Source: Nostoc sp. UHCC 0926
GTDB lineage: Bacteria; Cyanobacteriota; Cyanobacteriia; Cyanobacteriales; Nostocaceae
Direction of reading: 5' to 3'
NCBI RefSeq assembly: GCF_028623165.1
Contig: NZ_CP117768.1
Span: 5,646,001-5,710,000 of the forward strand
DNA length: 64,000 nucleotides
Below, in pieces: positions 1 through 7,679 of the stretch. The translations under genes were made by a program, and so were the position numbers. The notes under the pieces are model-generated. The model ran no database searches and was not told the origin of the DNA. It saw only the letters and a list, made by a program, of their open reading frames with translations. Within the stretch, counting starts at the first letter, position 1; each line of letters opens with the position of its first letter.

Positions 1-1
1 T

Positions 2-1447
2 ATAATTAGCTAAACGATATTTCCACGATAAATCATTTCTAAATCGTTCAATCTCTCGTGTGGAAATTAATTGGCGTCCATAAAATTTTTTTTTAATCGC
101 TTCTACATCTGCTAAAGAGTTTAGCAGTGGTTGCACTACCCCATTCGCTACCTGAATCAACAAGTTCTCTAAAATCATTAATGCTTGGGACTTGGCTTCA
201 GCGCTCACTACTGGATAAGAAGTATTATCAATGTTTAATTCTGTTTGAAATAGCAGATAAGAATAAAACTCACAATATAGGGGAATTCTATTGAGAATAT
301 CTCTTTGTACAACCTCTGTATTTTGGAGCAAAAAATTAACAATTTCTATATTTTGATTTCCTAGTTTTATCCGAGAAAATTTTCCAAAAAAATCTGTAAT
401 TGCTACTTGCCATAAATCACGTAATAGGATAAGTTTTACCTCATATAATTGATTTATCTCTATTTGAGAAGCACGCAGTTCATCCAACTGTTCAGCCAAT
501 TTTTGCAGGATAAGATAAAGTAATTCCCGTTTTTTATCTTCACGAAAGATGTCAATTTCTAAAGGGATATCTGTGACATTTCGTAAAGAAAATTGAAGTT
601 TGGTAACGCAAGATGCAAACAACTCAGATTGTAGTGTTCCCGGACTAAGTAAAGGTGACACAGTTTGCCTTTGTTGAATGGCACTACTCAATGAAGGAAC
701 CAGAGGCGGCTGATCAGCAACGGGGATATGTTCCTCTTGCCTTTCTTGTGATGAAACCAACAACCGATTTATTAACCAACGAGCCGCTAGCAGTTCTCGC
801 CGCTGTCCAGCCAGAATTGCTCGATCTAGTACTGGTAGTCCGGGAACTTGTAATTGTGCTGTTACTGCGGCTAGGGTAGCGTCAATGTAAGCAATTCCTG
901 ACAAACGTAAATTATTTCGCAGTCTAAAAAAGGGAAGTGGGGAGTGGGGAACTCGCGGCCCCCTCTGGGGATTAAGGGCAATAAGGAGTGAGGAATTAGG
1001 AGTGATTATTGCTTCTGTGTCCTGAAACCAATAGGAACCACCATCTGCAACTTGTTGCATGGCGGCGACTAACTCAGGAAGTGGTGTGCCTTTGGGGCAG
1101 TAGCCATTAATACCAACAGATTTCGCAGCCAAGAGTAGGCCTTGTTCTTGAACAGAACTGAGGAGTAAAATTGGCAGGTTGGGATATAAGGCTCTGAGTT
1201 GCCGACAGAATTGTAAACCTAGCTGCTGACTGGTGGTGGAGCGGCCATTACCGAATTCCAAAACCACCAAATTTACCTGGTTAGGGTCTTCTTGGGCAAT
1301 TTCTGCTAAAATTTGCAAGGCAGCAGTATCAGTTTCTACCACTCCTGTAACTTGCAGGTTAGTAATTGCTTCCAGAGCTACCCGTAATCCCAGACGAAAA
1401 ATTGGGTCTTGGTCGATTAACAATAATTTTAGAGGGCGATCGCTCAT
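2..1447 (-). CDS. DUF3685 family protein with degenerate receiver domain (partial)
   Basis: The reading frame opens at an ATG at 1447 and stays open to the left edge, so the C-terminus is missing. Residues 1-125 look like a response-regulator receiver: an acidic pair near residue 13 (IDQDPIF), the alternating fold, and a conserved-type Lys in YCPKG. The phospho-acceptor position reads VVLEFG, so Glu (about residue 64) replaces Asp. The rest is alpha-helical and matches my memory of the cyanobacterial DUF3685 C-terminal domain. A low-complexity stretch around 930-1000 resembles the local intergenic repeats but keeps the frame. It probably acts as a phosphorylation-independent regulator or scaffold; that role is inference. 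Confidence 0.8.
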   Translation of the reverse strand, partial: MSDRPLKLLLIDQDPIFRLGLRVALEAITNLQVTGVVETDTAALQILAEIAQEDPNQVNLVVLEFGNGRSTTSQQLGLQFCRQLRALYPNLPILLLSSVQEQGLLLAAKSVGINGYCPKGTPLPELVAAMQQVADGGSYWFQDTEAIITPNSSLLIALNPQRGPRVPHSPLPFFRLRNNLRLSGIAYIDATLAAVTAQLQVPGLPVLDRAILAGQRRELLAARWLINRLLVSSQERQEEHIPVADQPPLVPSLSSAIQQRQTVSPLLSPGTLQSELFASCVTKLQFSLRNVTDIPLEIDIFREDKKRELLYLILQKLAEQLDELRASQIEINQLYEVKLILLRDLWQVAITDFFGKFSRIKLGNQNIEIVNFLLQNTEVVQRDILNRIPLYCEFYSYLLFQTELNIDNTSYPVVSAEAKSQALMILENLLIQVANGVVQPLLNSLADVEAIKKKFYGRQLISTREIERFRNDLSWKYRLANY

Positions 1448-1855
1448 ACTCTACTCAATTACCCAAGCACTGTTTTTTACCAATCAGAAAACAGCTTTGA
1501 TACAAAACTTTGTCTTCCTGATTGTTACCTGTTTTCGCAAACTGATAAATCGATCATAGTTGGCATAGGCAGCCGTCACTGTGTAATTAAATGAACCTGA
1601 GTATTCGGCACTGGTTGACAGAACCCTATATCGCAATCAATCAAATCAGAGGATTTCCAGTGGGGCGATCGCTCAAAATTTGTTTACATTCTGAAAACAC
1701 ACAGGCTTATTTGCCAGCCAATCGAAGTTAAGAGAATTATCTGCCCTTGTCCATCAAACCCTAATGCTGCATTTGTTGGGCGTTTTGTACTGCGACGGAC
1801 TGCAAGATGATCAACTATTGCAGTTAGTTGCTAATACTTAAAAGTCTTATCTGTT
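1448..1855. other. Intergenic region with decayed coding traces
   Basis: A short open stretch starts at an ATG at 1591 and runs to about 1730. A second stretch in another frame begins at 1734 (ELSALVHQTLMLHLLGV) and continues past an in-frame stop near 1840 to about 2015 (LLWEISHRLSRWLLNYP). Both look protein-like in composition but are broken by stops and a frame change, so they may be remains of one lost gene. I do not recognise the family. HIP1 sites are present. No RNA gene was seen. Confidence 0.35.
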
Positions 1856-2320
1856 ATGGGAAATTTCTCATCGTCTGAGTCGATGGTTGTTGAACTATCC
1901 GCTAATTGGTGGGATCAAGACGATGCTACTGCGCTCCGGATCGGCTCATATCCACCGGACTCCAGAAGCGCGATCGCTAATTTACTCGCTGGTCGTCATC
2001 CCCAAGATTTAATTGAGAACCGCTATAATACTTTGCCAGGATTTTACTTTAAATTTCGGGATTTAAAAAACAATTTTCAGCAGACAAACTTATCGAATGC
2101 GAAGTTAATCGGGGCAAATTTAGCTAACGCAAACTTACAACAGGCAAACCTTATGGGGACAAATCTTAATTCAGCAAATCTCACCAACACCTGCTTATTT
2201 GATACCATCCTCACTGAGACTGACAAAAAATTGGCCATCGATAATGGTGCTTTGTTCTCCAAAGACTCCTTTCAAAGATTGAAATATTTGCGTAGTTTAC
2301 CGCCGCAGGCATCGCAATAG
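1856..2320 (+). CDS. Pentapeptide-repeat protein, 5' end probably damaged
   Basis: The 154-residue frame carries about eight pentapeptide repeats at residues 75-118 (NLSNA, NLANA, NLQQA, NLNSA, NLTNT type), which fold as a right-handed quadrilateral beta helix. The first 60 residues do not look like a normal leader and overlap a better-looking open stretch in another frame. The ATG at 1856 has no clear ribosome site; ATG 1883 is an alternative. The C-terminal tail (about 35 residues) is non-repetitive. This is probably a truncated or rearranged member of a very large Nostoc family whose function is unknown. Confidence 0.55.
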   Translation: MGNFSSSESMVVELSANWWDQDDATALRIGSYPPDSRSAIANLLAGRHPQDLIENRYNTLPGFYFKFRDLKNNFQQTNLSNAKLIGANLANANLQQANLMGTNLNSANLTNTCLFDTILTETDKKLAIDNGALFSKDSFQRLKYLRSLPPQASQ

Positions 2321-2595
2321 CCCTTCTTAAACACCGTAAAAATTACGACAAACACAGATAATAATTGGAACAAACTTCCTACGAGCAGACTAATTGAAAG
2401 CTGCAAAGGCACAATTATTACCAGTAGATTTAGATGATCATGCCGATGATGACGAGACAGTTTTTGGCAATAACCCCATTGATGAGACTAATGGTTATTA
2501 GGTTTTATTAGCTAGGAAAGCTAGAATCCAGACTTTTAACTCCAAACTTTTGTATAGACGCGATTAATCGCGTCTCTCCCACTTCTTAACTCTCA
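2321..2595. other. Intergenic with a short acidic ORF remnant
   Basis: A 35-codon open stretch at 2394-2501 (+, TTG, bounded upstream by a stop) encodes an Asp-rich tail (VDLDDHADDDETVFGNN). It could be the C-terminal scrap of a lost gene. It is followed by the palindrome at 2556-2575. Nothing else is recognised. Confidence 0.3.
2556..2575. repeat. 20-bp perfect palindrome, dispersed repeat
   Basis: The sequence AGACGCGATTAATCGCGTCT is its own reverse complement. It lies 20 bases beyond the 3' end of the Fur-family gene. The same 20-mer occurs twice in tandem at 48859-48906. It may serve as a terminator hairpin, but its dispersal marks it as a repeat. Confidence 0.85.
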
Positions 2596-3042
2596 TCAGC
2601 TTTCTTGCGGGTTACGGTAGCCAAAAAAGTTAATACTGTAGTCAGTAATCCGTACTCCTGTTTGTTCTTCAATTTTGCGGATAAGATCTTCTGGCAGTTC
2701 CACATGAACATCAAGAATTTGATTTGTATCTATACAGTTAACATGACTGTGAGAGTCACTGATATTACCGTATAAACGCCCATCACAGCGTTCAATACAC
2801 TCAATGATGCTCTGACTAGATAATGCTTCTAAATTTTGATAAACGGACGTATGACCGATTTCTTTGCCTTGTTGGTTCAAGCGATCATAAATCTCTCTAG
2901 CAGAAAGATGTTCATTTGCTTGCCAAAGTAATTCCAGAATAAAGCGACGCTGACGACTAACGCGCATACCCAGGATTTGACACTGCTCAAGGGCATCTTC
3001 TAGGGAACGAATTGGTTTTGTCGGAATTGTTTGTTTTTGCAT
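2596..3042 (-). CDS. furC: Fur-family transcriptional regulator, FurC/PerR type
   Basis: This 148-residue protein has the Fur layout. Residues 20-90 form a winged helix with recognition helix GHTSVYQNLEAL (63-74). Residues 95-148 are the dimerisation and metal-binding domain with SDSHSHVNC (95-103). The CXXC zinc pairs typical of Zur and many Fur proteins are absent; the only cysteines are C21, C82, C86 and C103. The N-terminal region SLEDALEQCQILGMRVSRQR resembles the Nostoc FurC (PerR) protein as I remember it, which senses peroxide and represses peroxide-response genes. FurA and Zur are the alternatives. Palindromes at 3065-3076 and 3106-3120 lie just upstream and may be operators. Confidence 0.8.
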   Translation of the reverse strand: MQKQTIPTKPIRSLEDALEQCQILGMRVSRQRRFILELLWQANEHLSAREIYDRLNQQGKEIGHTSVYQNLEALSSQSIIECIERCDGRLYGNISDSHSHVNCIDTNQILDVHVELPEDLIRKIEEQTGVRITDYSINFFGYRNPQES

Positions 3043-3064
3043 ATTACAGCTTGTAAACTGTTAA

Positions 3065-3120
3065 GGGAATTTTCCCATTTCAACGTTTATTGGTTATTTA
3101 ATATATGCAATCATATTGCA
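3065..3120 (-). promoter_or_regulatory. Candidate furC promoter region with two palindromes
   Basis: GGGAATTTTCCC (3065-3076) is a perfect 12-bp palindrome 22 bases upstream of the start codon. TGCAAT-CAT-ATTGCA (3106-3120) is a 6-bp inverted repeat with a 3-bp spacer, 63 bases upstream. Fur-family repressors often autoregulate through such AT-rich dyads. Assignment as operators is inference. Confidence 0.4.
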
Positions 3121-3412
3121 CAACGCTTTTTTACTTGTACTTGTGTTTTGGCTTTTGATGCTGCGGAAGTGACAGGTGGTGATAATGATTTTTTTGGTTG
3201 TTGAGGGCTACTTTGTCAGACCTTTATCTAAAACAAACTCATTACAACTTTAACTTAAAATTGCTGTAAATGTCCACCTTGGGACAGGCGTTGCCTTTTC
3301 CAAGTAGGCTAATTCTAATCACATACTATGTTAATGGTGTAGCAATTTTTATTTAAATATAAGTAATTATTGTAATTATAAAAGTAATATTTAAGTGTAG
3401 CCAAATTCGGTA

Positions 3413-3519
3413 TATAGCGGTTCTCGTTTACGTCAGGTACACCCGTAGGGGCACGGCACTGCCGTGCCCCTACACCTGGCGATATAATGTTGTACCGCAT
3501 CTGAATGGGAACCGCTATA
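3413..3519. repeat. MITE-like element with central hairpin
   Basis: The 107-bp element has 13-bp terminal inverted repeats: TATAGCGGTTCTC on the left and GGGAACCGCTATA on the right, with one mismatch. Inside, 3445-3473 is a near-perfect 29-bp palindrome (GTAGGGGCACGGCA arms). No coding capacity is evident. The structure fits the small non-autonomous elements common in Nostoc intergenic DNA. Short repeat debris (GTAGCCCGCCGCAGGCATCGCC) follows at 3535-3557. Confidence 0.75.
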
Positions 3520-3683
3520 CTTGAATTGCGTAGACGTAGCCCGCCGCAGGCATCGCCAGCGGCTCATATCAAGGCTTGCAACTAGATGTATATTTGTTGT
3601 AACGAGCGAAAACTAAACAAAAGTATCAAATAAGTTTGAGAAGGTTAAACTTGTGTATAAAAATCAAAAGCCCACATTTAAAC

Positions 3684-3702
3684 AATAATGATAATCATTG
3701 TA
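3684..3702. promoter_or_regulatory. Strong Fur-box-like site
   Basis: The 19-mer AATAATGATAATCATTGTA matches 16 of 19 positions of the classical Fur box GATAATGATAATCATTATC, with the core AATGATAATCATT perfectly palindromic. It sits between the terminator of the GCS2-family gene and a 640-bp gene-free stretch leading to furC, so its target is unclear. A weaker half-site (TGATAATGATTTT) lies at 3179-3191. Confidence 0.55.
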
Positions 3703-3703
3703 A

Positions 3704-3746
3704 GGGGGTAAGAGGTTGTTGCCAACGCCAACAACCTCTTACCCCC
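3704..3746 (-). terminator. Perfect 18-bp hairpin downstream of the GCS2-family gene
   Basis: GGGGGTAAGAGGTTGTTG pairs exactly with its complement across a 7-base loop. It lies 37 bases beyond the stop codon of the minus-strand gene ending at 3783. It lacks a long U tract, so it may act as an mRNA-stabilising or attenuating hairpin rather than a canonical terminator. Confidence 0.6.
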
Positions 3747-3782
3747 TCAAGTATTTATGAAAAACTTTGCACTCTGTTTCGA

Positions 3783-5129
3783 TTAATGCTGCTGTAGTAA
3801 CAATCCTTGATCAGCATCCAACGCTGCTAGGGGATTTTCTGTGTCTATCGATGAAACCTGTGCTTCTAGCTTGTCACAACATTCACGCACTAAACGCAAA
3901 CCGTCATCTAATGGAAGTTGAGCAGTTGTTGGGGTAAACTCTTGCAATATCCCAGCTTCTATCGTTTGATAGTGATCGAGGTGTTTGCTCAATTTCGCCA
4001 GAAAATTTGCTCCTTCGCCACCTGAAGCGCTCGCAAACTGCAAAATTGAATCGACATAAGCCTTAACTTTGGGGTTTTTAACTCCCTCTGTAGCTGAGGT
4101 ATAGAGCAATTCACCTGATAGATATTCAAAATCTGGTACATATAGGCGATCGCCAACTACTTCAAATATCTGCATCTCTTTCGCTGGTCTAACTGTTAAC
4201 TTCTCACGCCTGACTCGATCAGCCGCCTTCTCAAGCAGTGTAATTACAGCTAAAATTACAGAAGGATAGTTGCTATCTATACATCTTATTTCCACTGTGC
4301 CGAGATTGTTGAGTCTAACTGGATTCCAAGCTGACTTGAGTAAGCTGACTCCTGCTTCTTTGAACAGGTTCGGTTCAATTCCGGCTTTTTCCATCGCTTG
4401 CAACCAACTATAATAACGAGCAAATTGCTGTTCGACTAAACCCTCCACACTCACTGCATAAGGCATGAGTCCGCCGACTGGCTGTAAATCAGTGTAAACT
4501 CCTTCCCAGCCAAAGGTTTCACTACCTCGATAACGAGTTGTGTGCGCGGCTAGTCCGATCGCCTGTCCTTCATAAAAGGGACACGCCCGCGTCAGAGAAA
4601 TGAGTGCTGAGTCGCAAGCTGTAGCTAAATTATAGATATTTAGTAGTTCTTCTCGCTCTTTTGATGTCGAGTTGTAGGATACTGCAACATCAGGGTCAAT
4701 TACCCCAGGCGGGACTTCCAGATGCAAGTGTGTACCTGTACATTTGCCGGCGTGTAAAAATTTCTCATAGCCGACAGTCCGCGCTTGGATATGGTAATTA
4801 GGCTGATCGCGCATAACTGGTGTAATGTGCAAAGGGTAGCTAGACAGAGGGTAAAGGCGTAAACCCATCTGTTGCGCCACAGAAAGCGCCAATTTGACAT
4901 TTTTGAGATAAACTCTTGCTAGTTCTGTACCAGTGTCGGCAGGAGGTGTGTTAATTTCTACCATGCTTTTGACGAACTCTGGCACAAAGTACTTTGGGTT
5001 TAAACCTTGTGTTTGCGCCATTGAGTGACAAGCTTCCAAAAACTCATCGGCGCGCTCGCTCAGATAACCAGTCTCATCTACCAGAAAAAATTCTTGCTCA
5101 AGACCAATACGACGCTTTAATACATTCAT
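3783..5129 (-). CDS. GCS2-superfamily carboxylate-amine ligase (glutamate-cysteine ligase-like)
   Basis: This 448-residue protein starts with GLEQEFFLVDE (9-19), the Mg/ATP-binding opening of the GCS2 ligase superfamily. It also shows GTHLHLEVPP (about 130-139) and GTVEIRCIDSNYP (about 278-290), both typical of the fold. The family joins the gamma-carboxylate of glutamate, or a similar acid, to an amine using ATP. It does not resemble the standard cyanobacterial gshA product as I remember it, so the substrate is uncertain; glutathione, ergothioneine-type or other gamma-glutamyl synthesis are all possible. A second superfamily member lies at 60837-61937. The ATG at 5129 has a purine-rich GGAGGGAGG upstream. 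Confidence 0.75.
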   Translation of the reverse strand: MNVLKRRIGLEQEFFLVDETGYLSERADEFLEACHSMAQTQGLNPKYFVPEFVKSMVEINTPPADTGTELARVYLKNVKLALSVAQQMGLRLYPLSSYPLHITPVMRDQPNYHIQARTVGYEKFLHAGKCTGTHLHLEVPPGVIDPDVAVSYNSTSKEREELLNIYNLATACDSALISLTRACPFYEGQAIGLAAHTTRYRGSETFGWEGVYTDLQPVGGLMPYAVSVEGLVEQQFARYYSWLQAMEKAGIEPNLFKEAGVSLLKSAWNPVRLNNLGTVEIRCIDSNYPSVILAVITLLEKAADRVRREKLTVRPAKEMQIFEVVGDRLYVPDFEYLSGELLYTSATEGVKNPKVKAYVDSILQFASASGGEGANFLAKLSKHLDHYQTIEAGILQEFTPTTAQLPLDDGLRLVRECCDKLEAQVSSIDTENPLAALDADQGLLLQQH

Positions 5130-5609
5130 CTAGACCTCCCTCCACAAGAGCATAATATTTTACCTGCTACCAGCACGCATCATTAAGTGTTTCTACCTCT
5201 TCTAATTCCCCCTCTATACATCCCAATTCGGATTTTGAAAGCTAAATCTCCTAAACTACCCAAGGTGCTAACAGTTAGTTGGGCGCTTGGTTGCTGTCGC
5301 TCGTCTTGAAGGCTACCTAGAACATCGAAGCAAAACACCAACTGGCATCCAGGTCTTGTGGCGAAGCTGGTTGAAATTGCACGACCTCTGTGTTCGCCTT
5401 GGTCTGGTAGAGACGACTGGCAGCGATCTTAAGAGACTTAACGCCAAAAGTCAGAGTCATATTGAGTCATCACATCCTCGATTGTAAATTCAACTACTTA
5501 AAGAACAAAGTCAAAGTGAGTGAAGGTCAATCTAGCGTCAATCCCTGAAAGCTGCTACTGTAGATTGTCGATCCTACAGTTGAGCATTAAGAAAGTGACT
5601 GCTGAATCA
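5130..5609 (+). pseudogene. IS4-type transposase C-terminal fragment in intergenic DNA
   Basis: From 5272 to 5487 an open stretch encodes GRLVAVARLEGYLEH followed by a Trp-rich segment (VLWRSWLKLHDL). It resembles the C-terminal tail of IS4-family transposases (LGGFLGRK...TLWRG...LHDL pattern). There is no catalytic region, no normal start and no terminal repeats, so it is a dead relic. The remaining sequence up to the CRR6 start holds no recognisable gene. Confidence 0.6.
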
Positions 5610-6080
5610 ATGACAATCGCGATCGCACTCAATAATGACTTCATTAACAATCTGGATCTGTCGCCTGCGTCAACGGTGATTGAACAACTGCTGCAAGCTG
5701 GGGTAGCATCCCATGAACAGCAGCTACGTTTTGATATCAAATACGATCTCGAACCTGGCGATCCACGGGAACTCTCAGAAATTCCAGAGGTGCGGCTGTG
5801 GTTTGTGCGCCTAGATGCCAAATACCCCTGGTTAGCATTTTTACTAGATTGGAAAGCTGGAGAGTTTGTTCGTTATACTGCCATGCTTGTACCACACCAG
5901 TTCAGTTCTCAAGAAGGCATTCAGTACAATCCTGAAGCCTTAGAAATATTTTTGATGCATAAAATCTTTATTTTAGGTGATTGGCTCAAACAACAGGACA
6001 TCCCCAGCCTATCGCGGCTGAAGTCTATGGCCCAAATGCTGGGTTATGAATTAGATGATGCTTTTTTTGAGATATTTTAA
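5610..6080 (+). CDS. CRR6-family NDH-1 (NdhI) maturation factor
   Basis: The 156-residue product matches the cyanobacterial and chloroplast CRR6 family (DUF1817) along its length. Family marks are DPRELSEIPEVRLWF (about 55-69), WLAFLLDWKAGE, and the C-terminal run IQYNPEALEIFLMHKIF ... LGYELDDAFFEIF. CRR6 proteins assist assembly of the NAD(P)H dehydrogenase-like complex through the iron-sulfur subunit NdhI. I chose the ATG at 5610 (MTIAIALNN), because the 30 residues upstream in the longer frame are not family-like. The window also encodes the NDH-1 subunit NdhL, about 19 kb away. Confidence 0.85.
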   Translation: MTIAIALNNDFINNLDLSPASTVIEQLLQAGVASHEQQLRFDIKYDLEPGDPRELSEIPEVRLWFVRLDAKYPWLAFLLDWKAGEFVRYTAMLVPHQFSSQEGIQYNPEALEIFLMHKIFILGDWLKQQDIPSLSRLKSMAQMLGYELDDAFFEIF

Positions 6081-6164
6081 ATCGCTAAATCGCTAAGTGC
6101 AACGACTACTGTATTTAAATCGTGGATTGCTTGAGATAAAACGTTACCCTCCTATTCATTAATC

Positions 6165-7079
6165 ATGACCTCCATCCTCGTCCTCGGCGCAGGCGAACTT
6201 GGCCTCTCTATGCTGCACAATCTCGCACGACTCGCCCCAACAGACACAACCATCACCGTTCTCCTCCGCCAAAGCACAATAAACTCTCCCAGCACACCGA
6301 CAAAGCAGACCGAATTAGACAAACTGAAAGCTCTTGGCATCAGGTTTCTCCCTGGAGATATTGTTAACAGCTCTAGTTCCGACCTATCTGCCCTTTTCAA
6401 ACCCTATCATACTGTCATTAGTTGTGTGGGCTTTGTAGCCGGAAGTAGTATCCAACTGAAAATCGCCCATGCAGTCCTAGATGCGGGCGTGGCGAGGTAT
6501 TTACCGTGGCAATTTGGGGTGGATTATGATGTTATTGGCCGAGGTTCAGCCCAAGATTTATTCGACGTGCAATTAGACGTACGAGATTTATTGCGAGGCC
6601 AAAGCAAAACGGAATGGGTGATAGTGTCTACGGGGATGTTTACGAGTTTTCTCTTTGAGAGATTCTTTGGGGTTGTTGATTTAGATGAATCCGTTGTGCG
6701 AGCGCTAGGAAGCTGGGAGACGGCTGTAACGGTGACAACACCGGAGGATATTGGGGCACTGACAGCGGAAATTGTCTTTATGGAGAATCCCAGGTTTAGG
6801 AATGAGGTAGTGTTTACGGCTGGGGATACAGTGACGTATGGGCGGGTGGCGGATATTGTGGAGAGCGTTCTCGGTAGGGAGGTGAAGAGGGAAAAGTGGA
6901 GTGTGGAGTTTTTAAAGAGGGAGTTGGCGAAAGATCCAGAGAATTCGCTTCAGAAGTATAGGGTCGTGTTTGCAGAAGGGAGGGGTGTGAGTTGGGATTT
7001 GGAGAAAAGCTTTAATTGGAAAGATGGGAAGGAGGTTGTGGATGTTGAGAGGTGGTTAAGGGAGAATTTGAAGAGATGA
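6165..7079 (+). CDS. NmrA-like NAD(P)-binding reductase, fungal-looking
   Basis: This 304-residue protein has an N-terminal Rossmann motif (LVLGAGELG, residues 5-13), a VISCVGFVAG strand (about 84-93) and RYLPWQFGVDYD (about 109-120), which fit the NmrA/isoflavone-reductase-like atypical SDR family. Such proteins bind NADP and reduce aromatic substrates or act as redox sensors. The sequence reads more like ascomycete aromatic alcohol reductases than typical bacterial NmrA proteins. The first 130 bases are C-rich with CTC codons, and the 3' half is G-rich (GTGG, GAGG runs), unlike its neighbours. It stands alone with IS debris downstream. Horizontal transfer is an inference. Confidence 0.7.
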   Translation: MTSILVLGAGELGLSMLHNLARLAPTDTTITVLLRQSTINSPSTPTKQTELDKLKALGIRFLPGDIVNSSSSDLSALFKPYHTVISCVGFVAGSSIQLKIAHAVLDAGVARYLPWQFGVDYDVIGRGSAQDLFDVQLDVRDLLRGQSKTEWVIVSTGMFTSFLFERFFGVVDLDESVVRALGSWETAVTVTTPEDIGALTAEIVFMENPRFRNEVVFTAGDTVTYGRVADIVESVLGREVKREKWSVEFLKRELAKDPENSLQKYRVVFAEGRGVSWDLEKSFNWKDGKEVVDVERWLRENLKR

Positions 7080-7414
7080 GTGCATGGTTACGGTCAATTC
7101 CGCTGTCCGAAATACGGAGACCGTCAAAAACCTGGGAGCCTCTTGAAGAAATGATTATTATTTTTAGTCATAAACTTATTAACTTATTTACCTTATATTC
7201 GATTACTAATATAAGCCTGTTAGCAAGTTTTTAAAATATCGGATTGAAAAGTATTGGGCATGGCTGAAAAGTAGGGTTCGTAAGTTATTATCCAAATCCG
7301 ATAATTTACGTGATGCTATAGAAACCGTTCTCAAGCAAGCAGCGTCCTAACTAATATGGCTACAGCTATAAAATCTAAAATCTAAAATTGGCACAGTCAA
7401 CTTTGATTTGATAA

Positions 7415-7457
7415 GTTCGTAGTTTGCGCTGTCTTCGCTAAAACGCAAACTACGAAC
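7415..7457. repeat. Hairpin with 14-bp perfect stem
   Basis: GTTCGTAGTTTGCG pairs with CGCAAACTACGAAC across a 15-base loop. It is probably a small dispersed palindromic repeat. It lies between the IS630 relic and the glycosyltransferase gene and has no T tract. Confidence 0.6.
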
Positions 7458-7570
7458 AATCCTTAACCATCAATTATTTTTTTACAAACTACTAATGGGA
7501 CATGGATTTAGTCCTCTGGGGCATAAATGTAGAGAAAAATCTAGTTTTCTAGCGTATTTTTTAATACTGA

Positions 7571-7612
7571 ATGACCGCAAAATCTAGCCGTCATGTCCAG
7601 TTTTGCGGTCAT
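7571..7612 (-). terminator. Hairpin downstream of the GT9 gene
   Basis: ATGACCGCAAAA pairs with TTTTGCGGTCAT (12-bp stem, 18-base loop), about 70 bases beyond the stop codon of the minus-strand GT9 gene. It may terminate that transcript. It may equally be a repeat. Confidence 0.4.
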
Positions 7613-7679
7613 TTAATAAACGCATAACTACATTGGATATCCAATAGACTGATTGCAGAAATTGGGACAAACTGCTGGT

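Larger units (their letters stand above)
7080..7679 (+). pseudogene. Gene-free stretch with an IS630-type transposase relic
   Basis: At 7240-7350 a 36-codon fragment reads RIEKYWAWLKSRVRKLL ... LRDAIETVLKQAAS then stop, the hallmark C-terminus of IS630-family DDE transposases. Everything upstream of it is lost. The rest holds a TCTAAAA-type repeat (about 7370-7390), a hairpin at 7415-7457 and another at 7571-7612. No intact gene was seen. Confidence 0.65.

Noticed and set aside
3315-3500. 61-codon minus-strand ORF
   Set aside because: It translates the MITE-like element and AT-rich flank.
7052-7234. 60-codon ORF overlapping the end of the NmrA gene
   Set aside because: No ribosome site, overlaps the preceding gene and has AT-rich non-coding composition.
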